Shown piece after piece: positions 1 to 6,261 of a DNA stretch of 7,623 bases. A program made the position numbers and the translations under genes. Each line of letters opens with the position of its first letter. Within the stretch, counting starts at the first letter, position 1. Where the stretch lies: the NCBI GenBank assembly GCA_030067055.1, contig JASJAL010000427.1, positions 1 to 7,623 on the forward strand, in the 5' to 3' direction. This DNA is from Kiloniellales bacterium (GTDB lineage Bacteria > Pseudomonadota > Alphaproteobacteria > Kiloniellales > JAKSBE01). The notes under the pieces were generated by a model, which ran no database searches, had not been told where the DNA came from, and was given only the letters and a program-made list of their open reading frames with translations.

Positions 1-332
1 CGGAGCACGTACCAGCCGGCGTAGGCGATCGACAGGAAGACCGCGTAGACCACGGCCTCGGCGGCGAAGAAGACGATCACCCTGGCACCGCGCGGTAGCC
101 CGAGCACCAGCCCCGAGAAGCCCAGATGGCTGCGCCGCAGGGCTGCCAGGGCGGCACCGTAGTAGGTCAGCCAGGCCAGCATCACCGAGGCGACTTCGTC
201 GTACCAGTGGAAGGAGGCGTTGAAGACGTAGCGTGCGACCACGGCCGCGACCACCACCGCCGCCAGGCTCAGCAGCAAGGCGACCGTGATCGCCTCCAGC
301 AGGCGATGCAGAACCGCCGCCGCGCGTCGCAT
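1..332 (-). CDS. dctQ: TRAP transporter small permease subunit (DctQ family), partial
   Basis: This is the small integral-membrane subunit of a TRAP transporter, which pairs with the large DctM channel subunit to take up organic acids delivered by the periplasmic DctP protein. I translated it by hand from the ATG at 332; 110 codons are visible before the gene runs off the left edge. Hydrophobic helices lie near residues 14-35, 48-64 and 83-107. The family pattern is present: RYVFNASFHWYDE (34-46), then LAWLTYYGA (52-60) with the R-x-x-H pair at 66-69. Family members are usually about 160-200 residues, so the last third is missing. The start is supported by a strong GGAGGAG ribosome-binding site about 5 bases upstream. 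It follows dctP on the same strand after 76 bp containing a hairpin. A dctM gene probably lies beyond the edge but is not seen. Confidence 0.88.
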   Translation of the reverse strand, partial: MRRAAAVLHRLLEAITVALLLSLAAVVVAAVVARYVFNASFHWYDEVASVMLAWLTYYGAALAALRRSHLGFSGLVLGLPRGARVIVFFAAEAVVYAVFLSIAYAGWYVL

Positions 333-356
333 TCCGCTCCTCCGGTCAGGCCGGCC

Positions 357-396
357 AAAAAAACGGGGACGCCGCTACCTTAGATCGCGACGCCCC
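357..396 (-). terminator. Terminator-like hairpin between dctP and dctQ
   Basis: Read on the minus strand, GGGGCGTCGC (396-387) pairs with GCGGCGTCCCC (375-365) as a 10-bp stem with one bulged T and one G-U pair, around an 11-base loop. One G and then seven T residues (363-357) follow. This is the form of an intrinsic terminator. It lies inside a probable operon, so it is more likely a partial terminator or mRNA-stabilising stem that lets the binding protein be made in excess over the membrane subunits, as is common in binding-protein-dependent transporters. Its activity is inferred from the sequence alone. Confidence 0.7.
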
Positions 397-408
397 GCCC
401 AGGTCGGC

Positions 409-1410
409 TCAGGGACTCTCTGCCAGGGCAAGTGCCTTGTCGATCAGCGCCTTGCCGGTCGGAACTTCGCTCGAGAACTGAGCATAGATCGGCTTGGAGG
501 CCTCGACGAAGGCGGCCCGGTCGGCTTCGTTCAGCTTCATGCCGGCGCCGACCAGCTTGTCCTTCAGGCTCTGGTCGCCCTCTGCGCCCTTGCCGCGGGC
601 CCAGAGCGCCATCTCGCCGGCCGTGTCCTTCAACACCTTCTGGATCTCGGGATCGAGCTGTGAGAAGGCCGCCTTGCCTGCGGTCGGATAGGCCGGGCTG
701 TAGACGTGGCCGGTGACCGAGAGATAGCTCTGCACCTCGGCGAACTTGGCCGACCAGATGTTGGTATAGGGGTTCTCCTGGCCGTCGATCACGCCGGTCT
801 GCAGGGCGACGAAGACCTCGGAGAAAGCCATCGGCGTCGGGTTGGCGCCCCAGGCCTCGAACATCTTGACCCGCCACTTGGACTTCGGCGTGCGCAGCTT
901 TATGCCGTCCAGGTCCGCCGGGGTCGAGATCGGGCGCTTGTTGTTGGTGATGTGGCGAACGCCGTTCTCCCAGACTGCCAGGACCTGATAGCCCTTGGCC
1001 TCGGCGGTCGGGGCGATCTCGGGCCAGAAGACGTCCTTCTCGATGCGCGCGACGTGGTCCCTGTCCTTGACCAGGAAGGGCATGTCGAAGAGACCGAACT
1101 CGTCGGCGACCGAGGACATGATCGAGCTGGGCAGCGCGATGTGGACGGTGCCGAGCTTCAGCTTCTGCATCAGCTCCTTGTCCTTGCCGAGCTGTGCGGA
1201 ATCGAAGAGCTTCACCGTCGCCTTGCCGGCCAGCTTCTCGTTGGCGCGCTTGGTGAACTCGGCGGCGGTCATCTGCTGCAGCGAGCCGGTCTTGGCGCTG
1301 ATCGCGAAGATGATCTCCTCCTCAGCCTGGGCCGCCCCGCCGAATCCCGCTAGGGCGACGCCGGCGATGCCGAGAAGGGCGCCCGAAAAGGCGCGCTTGG
1401 TAATGAACAT
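409..1410 (-). CDS. dctP: TRAP transporter periplasmic solute-binding protein (DctP family)
   Basis: This is the periplasmic receptor of a TRAP transporter; it captures a carboxylate-type solute and hands it to the DctQM membrane complex. The protein has 333 residues, normal for the family. Residues 1-29 form a Sec signal peptide: positive TKR near the N-terminus, a hydrophobic stretch, and cleavage predicted after AQA (27-29). The LRTPKSK segment (172-178) carries the arginine (R173) that in this family binds the substrate carboxylate. The conserved GVIDGQENP follows at 206-214. An in-frame GTG at 1428 is possible, but AGAGGGAGGAAG sits immediately before the ATG at 1410 as a strong ribosome-binding site and the signal peptide begins well there, so I chose the ATG. 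It is the first gene of the transporter unit, is divergent from a GntR/FCD regulator, and its promoter overlaps a candidate operator. The solute cannot be named from sequence. Confidence 0.93.
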   Translation of the reverse strand: MFITKRAFSGALLGIAGVALAGFGGAAQAEEEIIFAISAKTGSLQQMTAAEFTKRANEKLAGKATVKLFDSAQLGKDKELMQKLKLGTVHIALPSSIMSSVADEFGLFDMPFLVKDRDHVARIEKDVFWPEIAPTAEAKGYQVLAVWENGVRHITNNKRPISTPADLDGIKLRTPKSKWRVKMFEAWGANPTPMAFSEVFVALQTGVIDGQENPYTNIWSAKFAEVQSYLSVTGHVYSPAYPTAGKAAFSQLDPEIQKVLKDTAGEMALWARGKGAEGDQSLKDKLVGAGMKLNEADRAAFVEASKPIYAQFSSEVPTGKALIDKALALAESP

Positions 1411-1492
1411 GGCTTCCTCCCTCTTCACAGGGCCGGCGGTTGCACCGGCTTCGCCCGGCCATTGTTTTCTGTTTCGACCGGCCAGAATCCAG

Positions 1493-1519
1493 ATTGCATA
1501 CCAAATTTTGCACTGTCAA
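1493..1519 (-). promoter_or_regulatory. Probable dctP promoter
   Basis: On the minus strand a perfect TTGACA -35 hexamer lies at 1519-1514. The -10 box is weak: the best candidate is TGCAAT (1498-1493), at a short 15-bp spacing, and it overlaps the operator word. Transcription from here would give a leader of roughly 75-80 bases before the dctP ATG. The weak -10 box and overlap with the operator suggest a regulated rather than constitutive promoter. Confidence 0.5.
1494..1503 (-). promoter_or_regulatory. Candidate GntR/FCD operator, dctP side
   Basis: On the minus strand this reads TGGTATGCAA, close to the TNGTNNNACNA-type pattern of FadR/FCD-subfamily GntR proteins, with G for A in the second half-site. 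It lies inside the 11-bp word GCATACCAAAT (1496-1506), whose exact reverse complement occurs at 1627-1637. It sits just downstream of the TTGACA -35 box of the dctP promoter, where a bound protein would block RNA polymerase. Assignment to the neighbouring regulator is inference. Confidence 0.6.
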
Positions 1520-1629
1520 CCGATCGGGTGGATCGAAAGCGCGCAGATTTCTGCTGTTTTATAGTAAGTTATTGAATAGACTTGGGGTGCTGCCAAGGCG
1601 CACGACTCGCGCCATGCGATCACCAGATT

Positions 1630-1639
1630 TGGTATGCTA
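1630..1639 (+). promoter_or_regulatory. Candidate GntR/FCD operator, regulator side
   Basis: The sequence TGGTATGCTA is an imperfect palindrome and lies within ATTTGGTATGC (1627-1637), the exact reverse complement of the word near the dctP promoter. It lies about 60 bp before the ATG of the GntR gene, suitable for autoregulation. The overlapping TATGCT/TATTTT sequences could serve as a -10 region, but I see no good -35 partner, so I do not call a promoter here. Confidence 0.55.
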
Positions 1640-1701
1640 TTTTCTGATTGAGGGTTAGGCCCAGACCTTCGCCCTAGGGAGGGCCCGAGCGAGACGACGC
1701 C

Positions 1702-2430
1702 ATGGACCGCGACACCCAACACCCAGGACCGGAGTCAGAATCCGACGCTGCCGCGGCGACACCGGACCGGCGGCAATCGACCAGGGCCGAGACCGTGGCC
1801 GAGCGGCTGCGCGACATGATCGCGCAGAACGTCCTGGAGCCGGGGGCGCGGATCCGCGAGCGGCGCATCGGCGAGGCCCTGCAGGTCTCGCGGACGCCGA
1901 TGCGCGAGGCCTTGCGGATCCTGGCTGCCGAGCGGCTGGTCGAGCTGCTGCCCAACCGGGGCGCGGTGGTCTGCGATCCCAGCCCCCGGGAGATCCACGA
2001 TCTCCTCGGCGTTCTGGCGGCCCTGGAGGCGCTGGCCGGCGAGCAGGCCGCGAGCGCCGCCACGGCGGCCGAGATCGCCGAGATCCGTGCCCTGCACTTC
2101 GAGATGCTGGCCGCCTTCGAGCGCCAGGATCGCCTCGCCTACTTCAAGCTCAACCAGGCGATCCACCGGGCGATCGCCGCCGCCGCCCACAACGCCCCCC
2201 TGGCCGAGCTCCACGCCCAGCTCAACGCCCGGCTCTACCGGGTGCGCTACCAGTCGAACCTGAACAACTCGAAATGGCACAGCGCCATCGAGGAGCACGA
2301 GCAGATCCTCGCCGCCCTCACGGCCCGCGACAGCGAGGCCCTGGCCCGCATCCTCCGCGCCCACCTCGGCAGCACCTGGGCAAAGGTCAGCGAAAACCTG
2401 GAGAGCGATGACGGCGATCCGCGGCCGTGA
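1702..2430 (+). CDS. GntR family transcriptional regulator, FCD (FadR-type) subfamily
   Basis: This 242-residue cytoplasmic DNA-binding regulator probably controls the divergent TRAP genes in response to a small carboxylic acid. The N-terminal winged helix-turn-helix spans about 28-92, with the GntR core around RERRIGEALQVSRTPMREAL (52-71) and the wing ending near RGAVV (86-90). The C-terminal FCD domain is all-helical, about 97-225. N151, H155, H199 and H221 fit the FCD metal/ligand-binding pattern (D/N, H, H, H). An in-frame TAG at 1675 prevents upstream extension, and the next internal ATG lies within the DNA-binding domain, so the start at 1702 is firm even though its ribosome-binding site is poor; the AGGGAGGG run is 18 bases away. 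The first 27 residues are a variable polar tail. It could also influence the catabolic operon facing it, but no matching operator was seen there. Confidence 0.92.
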   Translation: MDRDTQHPGPESESDAAAATPDRRQSTRAETVAERLRDMIAQNVLEPGARIRERRIGEALQVSRTPMREALRILAAERLVELLPNRGAVVCDPSPREIHDLLGVLAALEALAGEQAASAATAAEIAEIRALHFEMLAAFERQDRLAYFKLNQAIHRAIAAAAHNAPLAELHAQLNARLYRVRYQSNLNNSKWHSAIEEHEQILAALTARDSEALARILRAHLGSTWAKVSENLESDDGDPRP

Positions 2431-2555
2431 CCGTAGAGGACCCGTCGCTCGGACTGTGGCTTCGACGCGCCCGCAGCTGCACAAAGAACGGCATCATCGC
2501 CAACGGTGAAACGTAGCTCGGCATGGCCCTGCACCGTGCGACCTGCCTGTGGACC
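2431..2555. other. Convergent intergenic gap
   Basis: This 125-bp gap lies between the 3' ends of the regulator gene and the catabolic operon. I see no gene and no stable stem followed by a T-run on either strand. Only short inverted pairs occur, such as GGC/GCC around 2491-2502. Termination here may be Rho-dependent. Confidence 0.5.
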
Positions 2556-2921
2556 TCAAGTCTTGGCGTCAGAGTTACCCACCACCCTCGGATCGGTCTC
2601 CTGGAGGCGCCACTTCAAGCCCAAGCGGGCAAGTTCGAAGAGCGCCTGGTCGCCGTCGAAGCGGCCGGCGCGGATGGCCTCGGCCAGCTGGTGACGCAGG
2701 TCCTGCTCCTCGCCCACCGCGCTGCCCAGGAGGTCTGCGATCGCCGCTGCCTCGTCGATCGACCGACCGCTCGCCAGCTCGCGCTCGGCCATGCCGAGGG
2801 CGGAGAGCACCATCAGGGCTTCCAGGCGCCGCTCCTTCGGCAGGGCCGGCAGCAGGTCGTCCTTGAGGACGGCCCGGGCGATGCGCAGCAGGGCCGCGCC
2901 CGAGGTCTGGTGCCGCTTCAC
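2556..2921 (-). CDS. Small DUF6285-type protein, LvaB-like kinase partner
   Basis: This 121-residue soluble, mainly helical protein resembles the DUF6285 family, commonly encoded beside APH-type kinases and acyl-CoA dehydrogenases. Recognisable family features are LLRIARAVLKDDLLPALP (11-28) and the LMVLSALGMAEREL segment (36-49). The rest is charged helix ending near KWRLQE (103-108). The start is a GTG at 2921 that overlaps the kinase stop codon as GTGA, indicating translational coupling. A longer open frame reaches 3407, but that part is antisense-like shadow of the kinase and was excluded. In the P. putida levulinate pathway a small protein of similar size (LvaB) is needed with the kinase LvaA; I infer the same role here from position and size. 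The molecular function of the domain is not evident from the sequence. Confidence 0.8.
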   Translation of the reverse strand: MKRHQTSGAALLRIARAVLKDDLLPALPKERRLEALMVLSALGMAERELASGRSIDEAAAIADLLGSAVGEEQDLRHQLAEAIRAGRFDGDQALFELARLGLKWRLQETDPRVVGNSDAKT

Positions 2922-3940
2922 GGGGCCGCGCTCCAGCGCTCGGGCGGAGTCAGGCGCAGGACCTCCAGGGCCAGGGTCTCGGCCCGGCGCCCGGTCAGGG
3001 CGAGGTCGAGGGACTCCTCGGCCCCCGAGGCATGGCGCTCGCCCTGCTGGAGGGCGATGACCGCCCAGCGCAGGTGCGCCATCACCTCCCAGTAGGCGAC
3101 GGCCTCGTGGTCGATCTCGCGCCCCGAGACGCGCCGGTAGCCCCGGTAGAAGGCCTCCCGCGGGCCGATGCCGCCGGCCTCCAGCTCGTCGCGGCCGAAG
3201 CGCCAGCACTTGGCGCAGAACCAGCCGAGATCGCTCATGGGATCGCCCCAGGCACAGAACTCCCAGTCCAGGACCGCGGTCAGCCGGCCCGCGTCGACCA
3301 TGTAGTTTCCGGTCCGAAAGTCCTGATGCACAAGGACAAGCTCCCTTTCGGGCGGAGCGTTGAGCTCGCACCAGCGCAGGCCCCACTCCAGGGCCGGATC
3401 CCACCATTCCAGGGCGTCCAGATGGGCCCGGTAGGCGGCCACGGCCGCCAGGGCCGGATTGCCTTCCGGCAGCGGCAGAAACGCCAGGTCGGGGCGCGGC
3501 GGGGCGATGCCGTGGATCCTGCCGAGCTCCTCGCCGAGCCGCTCGGCCACCGCGGCGCCGTCGCCCAAGATCGCCGGCTCGCGGACCAGGCGGTGGCCCT
3601 GGGCCTCGCCCTCGACCTTGCGCATGACGTGAAAGGGGCCGCCCAGTGCCCTATCCAAGCTGAGAAAAAGTGGCTCGGGCACCGTGACGCCGGCCTCGAA
3701 GGCGGCCTTCAGCAGGGCGAACTCCTCGGCCTTGCCGTGGCTGACTGCGACGCCCGAGGGCGCGTCGCGGCGCAGCACCAGCTCCTGCCGGCCGGCCAGC
3801 GGCCCGTCCTCGAACTCGACCACCAGCAGGCGGTTGTCCTGGATCGCGCCGCCGGTCAGCTGGCTGTCGGAAACGATCCGGGCAGCCGCCGCTCCGGCCG
3901 CCTCGGCCAGAAAAGCCTCCAGCGCATTCCGGTCGATCAC
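2918..3940 (-). CDS. APH-fold phosphotransferase (LvaA/ACAD10-11 kinase-like)
   Basis: This 340-residue aminoglycoside-phosphotransferase-fold kinase probably acts on a hydroxyacyl-CoA rather than an antibiotic, judged from its neighbours. The glycine-rich nucleotide loop is LTGGAIQDNRL (28-38). Strand 3 reads LVLRR (54-58), with arginine where kinases usually have lysine. E73 is the likely helix-C glutamate. The catalytic loop is HQDFRTGNYM (205-214), with D207 as base and N212 binding metal. The metal-binding LDWEFCAWGDP (224-234) carries D225. The gene starts at a GTG (3940) overlapping the acyl-CoA dehydrogenase stop as GTGA and ends in a GTGA overlap with the DUF6285 gene. The frame is open 38 codons further upstream, but that part overlaps the dehydrogenase and looks like shadow sequence. 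In animals an APH domain and an acyl-CoA dehydrogenase are fused in ACAD10/ACAD11; here they are adjacent separate genes. Antibiotic resistance is unlikely. Confidence 0.88.
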   Translation of the reverse strand: MIDRNALEAFLAEAAGAAAARIVSDSQLTGGAIQDNRLLVVEFEDGPLAGRQELVLRRDAPSGVAVSHGKAEEFALLKAAFEAGVTVPEPLFLSLDRALGGPFHVMRKVEGEAQGHRLVREPAILGDGAAVAERLGEELGRIHGIAPPRPDLAFLPLPEGNPALAAVAAYRAHLDALEWWDPALEWGLRWCELNAPPERELVLVHQDFRTGNYMVDAGRLTAVLDWEFCAWGDPMSDLGWFCAKCWRFGRDELEAGGIGPREAFYRGYRRVSGREIDHEAVAYWEVMAHLRWAVIALQQGERHASGAEESLDLALTGRRAETLALEVLRLTPPERWSAAP

Positions 3941-5136
3941 GCCCAGCCCCAGAAGTCCTGGCCTTCCTCGACCAGGAAGCGCGCCAGGACCATCTTGTGG
4001 ACCTCGGAGGCACCGTCGACCAGGCGGGCCTGGCGGGCATAACGGTACATCCACTCCAGGACCGTGTCCTTGGAATAGCCCTTGGCGCCGCAGAGCTGGA
4101 TCGCCGTGTCGATGGCCTTGTGCAGGGCCTCGGAGACCTGGATCTTGGCCATGGAGACCTCTTTGCGCGCGAAGTCCCCGTCATCCAGTTTGAGCGCCGC
4201 CTTCATGGTCAAGAGCCGGCCGACCTCGATCGCCATGGCCGCCTCGCCCAGCATCCATTGCACGCCTTCCCGATCCTTCAGCTTGGTGCCGAAGCTATCG
4301 CGCTCCGAGACGTAGCCCGAGGCGATCTCCAGGGCCCGCTTGGCCATGCCCAGCCAGCGCATGCAGTGGGTCAGGCGCGCCGTGCCCAGCCGGATCTGGG
4401 TGACCTTGAGGCCGTCGCCGACGCCGAGCAGGCGGTTCTCGTCGGGGATCTCCAGGCCGTCGAAGACCAGCTCGCAGTGGCCGCCGTGCTCCTCCGGCCC
4501 CATGATCGGGATCCGCCGCAGGATCTCCCAGCCCGGCTGGTCGCGGTCGAAGAGAAAGGCGGTCAGGCCCTTGCGGGGGTCGTCCGAGGTCTTGGCCACG
4601 AGGATAAAGTGCTGCGCCACGCCGGCCCCGGTGATGAACCACTTGCGGCCGTGAATGGTCCAGGCGCTGTTGCCCTTGCGCTTGGCCACGGTGCGCATGG
4701 CGGAAGGGTCGGAGCCGGCCCCGGGCGCGGGCTCGGTCATGACGAAGGCCGAGCGCACCTTGCCGTCGACGATCGGCTGCAGCCAGCGGGCCTTCTGCTC
4801 GTCGCTGCCGATCTTCTCGAGAGCGATCATGTTGCCGTCGTCCGGAGCCGCCGAGTTGAAGACGACCGGTCCGAAGATCGAACGGCCCATCTCCTCGTAG
4901 CAGGCCGCCATGCCGGCCACCGGCAGCCCCTGCCCGCCCCTCTCTTTGGGCATCTGCATGGCCCAGAGACCCTGCGCCCTGGCCTTGGCGCGCAACTCGT
5001 CCAGCAGGTCGAGGCGGATGTTCTCGTGATCGTCGTAGGCCTCGGGATCCGCCTCCAGCGGCAGGATCTCAGACGCCACGAAGGCGCGGATCCGCCGGCG
5101 CAGGTCCTCGATCTCGGCAGACAGGGCAAAATCCAT
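3937..5136 (-). CDS. Acyl-CoA dehydrogenase, ACAD10/11-like (LvaC-like)
   Basis: This is a 399-residue FAD-dependent acyl-CoA dehydrogenase, complete and of normal family length. The helical N-terminal domain covers about 1-125. The FAD/substrate signature FVMTEPAPGAGSD is at 131-143, KWFITGAG at 165-172, the beta domain runs to about 235, and the C-terminal helical domain has SERDSFGTKL (277-286) and QLCGAKGY (347-354). The usual catalytic glutamate (YEGT in medium-chain enzymes) is replaced by D374 in VDGASEVH (373-380), as in the ACAD10/11 group. That group works with an APH kinase to convert 4-hydroxyacyl-CoA, via a 4-phospho intermediate, to an enoyl-CoA. Coupling by GTGA to the kinase gene supports this role. 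The start ATG at 5136 has only a weak ribosome-binding site and lies 31 bp after the SDR stop. An ordinary beta-oxidation role remains possible. Confidence 0.92.
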   Translation of the reverse strand: MDFALSAEIEDLRRRIRAFVASEILPLEADPEAYDDHENIRLDLLDELRAKARAQGLWAMQMPKERGGQGLPVAGMAACYEEMGRSIFGPVVFNSAAPDDGNMIALEKIGSDEQKARWLQPIVDGKVRSAFVMTEPAPGAGSDPSAMRTVAKRKGNSAWTIHGRKWFITGAGVAQHFILVAKTSDDPRKGLTAFLFDRDQPGWEILRRIPIMGPEEHGGHCELVFDGLEIPDENRLLGVGDGLKVTQIRLGTARLTHCMRWLGMAKRALEIASGYVSERDSFGTKLKDREGVQWMLGEAAMAIEVGRLLTMKAALKLDDGDFARKEVSMAKIQVSEALHKAIDTAIQLCGAKGYSKDTVLEWMYRYARQARLVDGASEVHKMVLARFLVEEGQDFWGWA

Positions 5137-5167
5137 GGCTTTGGCTCGCTTGGGACTCGCTCTTGGG

Positions 5168-5947
5168 TCAGATCACGGCGGACTGGCCGCCATCGATAGC
5201 GATCACGCTGCCGGTCATGTAGCGCGAGGCCTCCGAGGCCAGCAGCAGCAAGGGCCCGCTCAACTCCTCCGGATCGCCGAAGCGGCGTTGCGGAATCCTC
5301 TTCAGCATGGCCTGACCGGCCTCGCTGGCCAAGTAGTCGCGGTTGAGGTCGGTCTCGAAGTAGCCCGGCGCCAGGGCGTTGACCCGGATACCCTCGCGGG
5401 CCAGATCGCCGGCCAGGGAGCGGGTCAGGTTGACCACCGCGGCCTTGGAGGCGCAGTAGGCCGGGATCCGCGCGGTCCCGACCAGGCCCAGGATCGAGGC
5501 GATGTTGATAATCGAGCCGCCGTGGCCCTGCTCGGCCATGTGACGGGCAGTCTCCTGGGCCATCAGCCAGACGCCCTTGAGATTGGTGGCGATCACCTTA
5601 TCCCAGTCCGCTTCTTCGACCTCTAGCGCACGGCCGGGGGTCACCGTGCCGGCGTTGTTGACCAGGACCGAGATGGCGCCGAGCTCGGTCTCGGCATGGA
5701 CGACGCAGTCGCGTACGCTCTGGGTATCGGTGACATCCAGGGCGACCGGGATCGCGCGGCCGTCGAAGCCTTGAATCTCCTTGCAGAGGTCAACCAGCTT
5801 CTCGACCCGCCGCGCCGCCACCGCGACCTTCATCCCGGCGCGGGCCAGGGTCAGGGCGAAGTGCCGGCCCAGGCCGCTGGAAGCACCGGTCACGATGGCC
5901 GCCTTGCCGTCCAATCCCGGCCAGGACGCCGGGCAGATCTCGGTCAT
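5168..5947 (-). CDS. SDR family oxidoreductase (LvaD-like position)
   Basis: This 259-residue classical short-chain dehydrogenase/reductase is complete. The Rossmann cofactor motif TGASSGLG is at 20-27, NNAG at 97-100, the structural asparagine N122, catalytic S151, and the YxxxK pair Y164/K168 in YCASK. APGYFETD (193-200) follows the catalytic site. R46 and R47 at the end of the second strand could favour NADP(H), but this is weak evidence. The start at 5947 has a good AGGAGG ribosome-binding site 8 bases upstream and overlaps the preceding membrane-protein stop as ATGA. An in-frame extension to 6121 is shadow sequence of that gene. In the proposed pathway it would reduce a 4-oxoacyl-CoA to the 4-hydroxyacyl-CoA (or oxidise the reverse); a 3-hydroxyacyl-CoA dehydrogenase or 3-ketoacyl reductase role cannot be excluded. 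Confidence 0.92.
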   Translation of the reverse strand: MTEICPASWPGLDGKAAIVTGASSGLGRHFALTLARAGMKVAVAARRVEKLVDLCKEIQGFDGRAIPVALDVTDTQSVRDCVVHAETELGAISVLVNNAGTVTPGRALEVEEADWDKVIATNLKGVWLMAQETARHMAEQGHGGSIINIASILGLVGTARIPAYCASKAAVVNLTRSLAGDLAREGIRVNALAPGYFETDLNRDYLASEAGQAMLKRIPQRRFGDPEELSGPLLLLASEASRYMTGSVIAIDGGQSAVI

Positions 5948-6261
5948 AGTCGGATCCTCCTGCGCCGGTGGCCGAACCAAAAGGAGCCGGCCGCCGTGCT
6001 GCCGGCGACCGCGAGGGCCGCCGGCCAATAGCTGGTGGCGATGGTCAGGGTGATCCAGCCGGCCTGCCACAGGCCGAAGGACGAGCCGGTACAGACCACC
6101 CAGGCCAGAAACCTGAGCCAACGCCGGTCGGCCATGATCAAGGTCACCGAGGCGGTCGTGAATACCACCAGCCAGGCGAAGAACAGGGCCAGCTGCTGTT
6201 CGCTGTAGGGGTTCAGCGAGGCCTCGAGCCCGATCCAGAAGTCATTTATCCAATCAATCAT
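5944..6261 (-). CDS. Small three-helix membrane protein, unknown function
   Basis: I do not recognise this 105-residue protein. It has three hydrophobic segments, about 24-43, 51-67 and 70-95, separated by a short basic loop (ADRRWLR, 44-50) and ending in a strongly basic tail (HRRRRIRL, 98-105). By the positive-inside rule the N-terminus would be periplasmic and the C-terminus cytoplasmic. It is rich in tryptophan. The ATG at 6261 directly abuts the ligase stop (TAA|ATG, no spacer), and its stop overlaps the SDR start as ATGA, so it is embedded in the operon and likely translated by coupling. Its coding context argues for a real gene: intact frame, membrane-like composition and exact junctions on both sides. 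It could be a small transporter subunit or a membrane anchor for the pathway enzymes; neither is shown by the sequence. Confidence 0.78.
   Translation of the reverse strand: MIDWINDFWIGLEASLNPYSEQQLALFFAWLVVFTTASVTLIMADRRWLRFLAWVVCTGSSFGLWQAGWITLTIATSYWPAALAVAGSTAAGSFWFGHRRRRIRL

Noticed and set aside
1543..1565. GCAGATTTCTGC palindrome followed by T-rich sequence as a plus-strand terminator
   Set aside because: The stem has only 4 bp with a 4-base loop and the T-run is short; no upstream plus-strand gene needs terminating here.
2922..3407. N-terminal extension of the DUF6285-type protein (whole frame 2556-3407)
   Set aside because: This part overlaps the kinase in another frame, is Arg/Gly/Pro-rich without motifs, and the GTGA start at 2921 gives a protein of family size.
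2918..3940. Aminoglycoside resistance gene
   Set aside because: The APH fold is shared with metabolic kinases; gene coupling to an ACAD and a CoA ligase operon and the ACAD10/11-type sequence point to acyl metabolism.
3032..4042. 336-codon plus-strand frame opposite the kinase gene
   Set aside because: It is a shadow of the APH kinase, whose HQD and DWE motifs prove the minus-strand reading; no family pattern is visible in the plus-strand product.
3997..5199. 400-codon open frame on the plus strand opposite the acyl-CoA dehydrogenase
   Set aside because: It lies wholly antisense to a clear ACAD gene, has low-complexity Gly/Ala/Arg/His-rich composition and no recognisable motif; such frames are common in GC-rich DNA.
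5948..6121. 58-residue N-terminal extension of the SDR
   Set aside because: It overlaps the small membrane protein gene and reads as low-complexity shadow; AGGAGG directly before the ATG at 5947 and the Rossmann motif at residue 20 fix the start.
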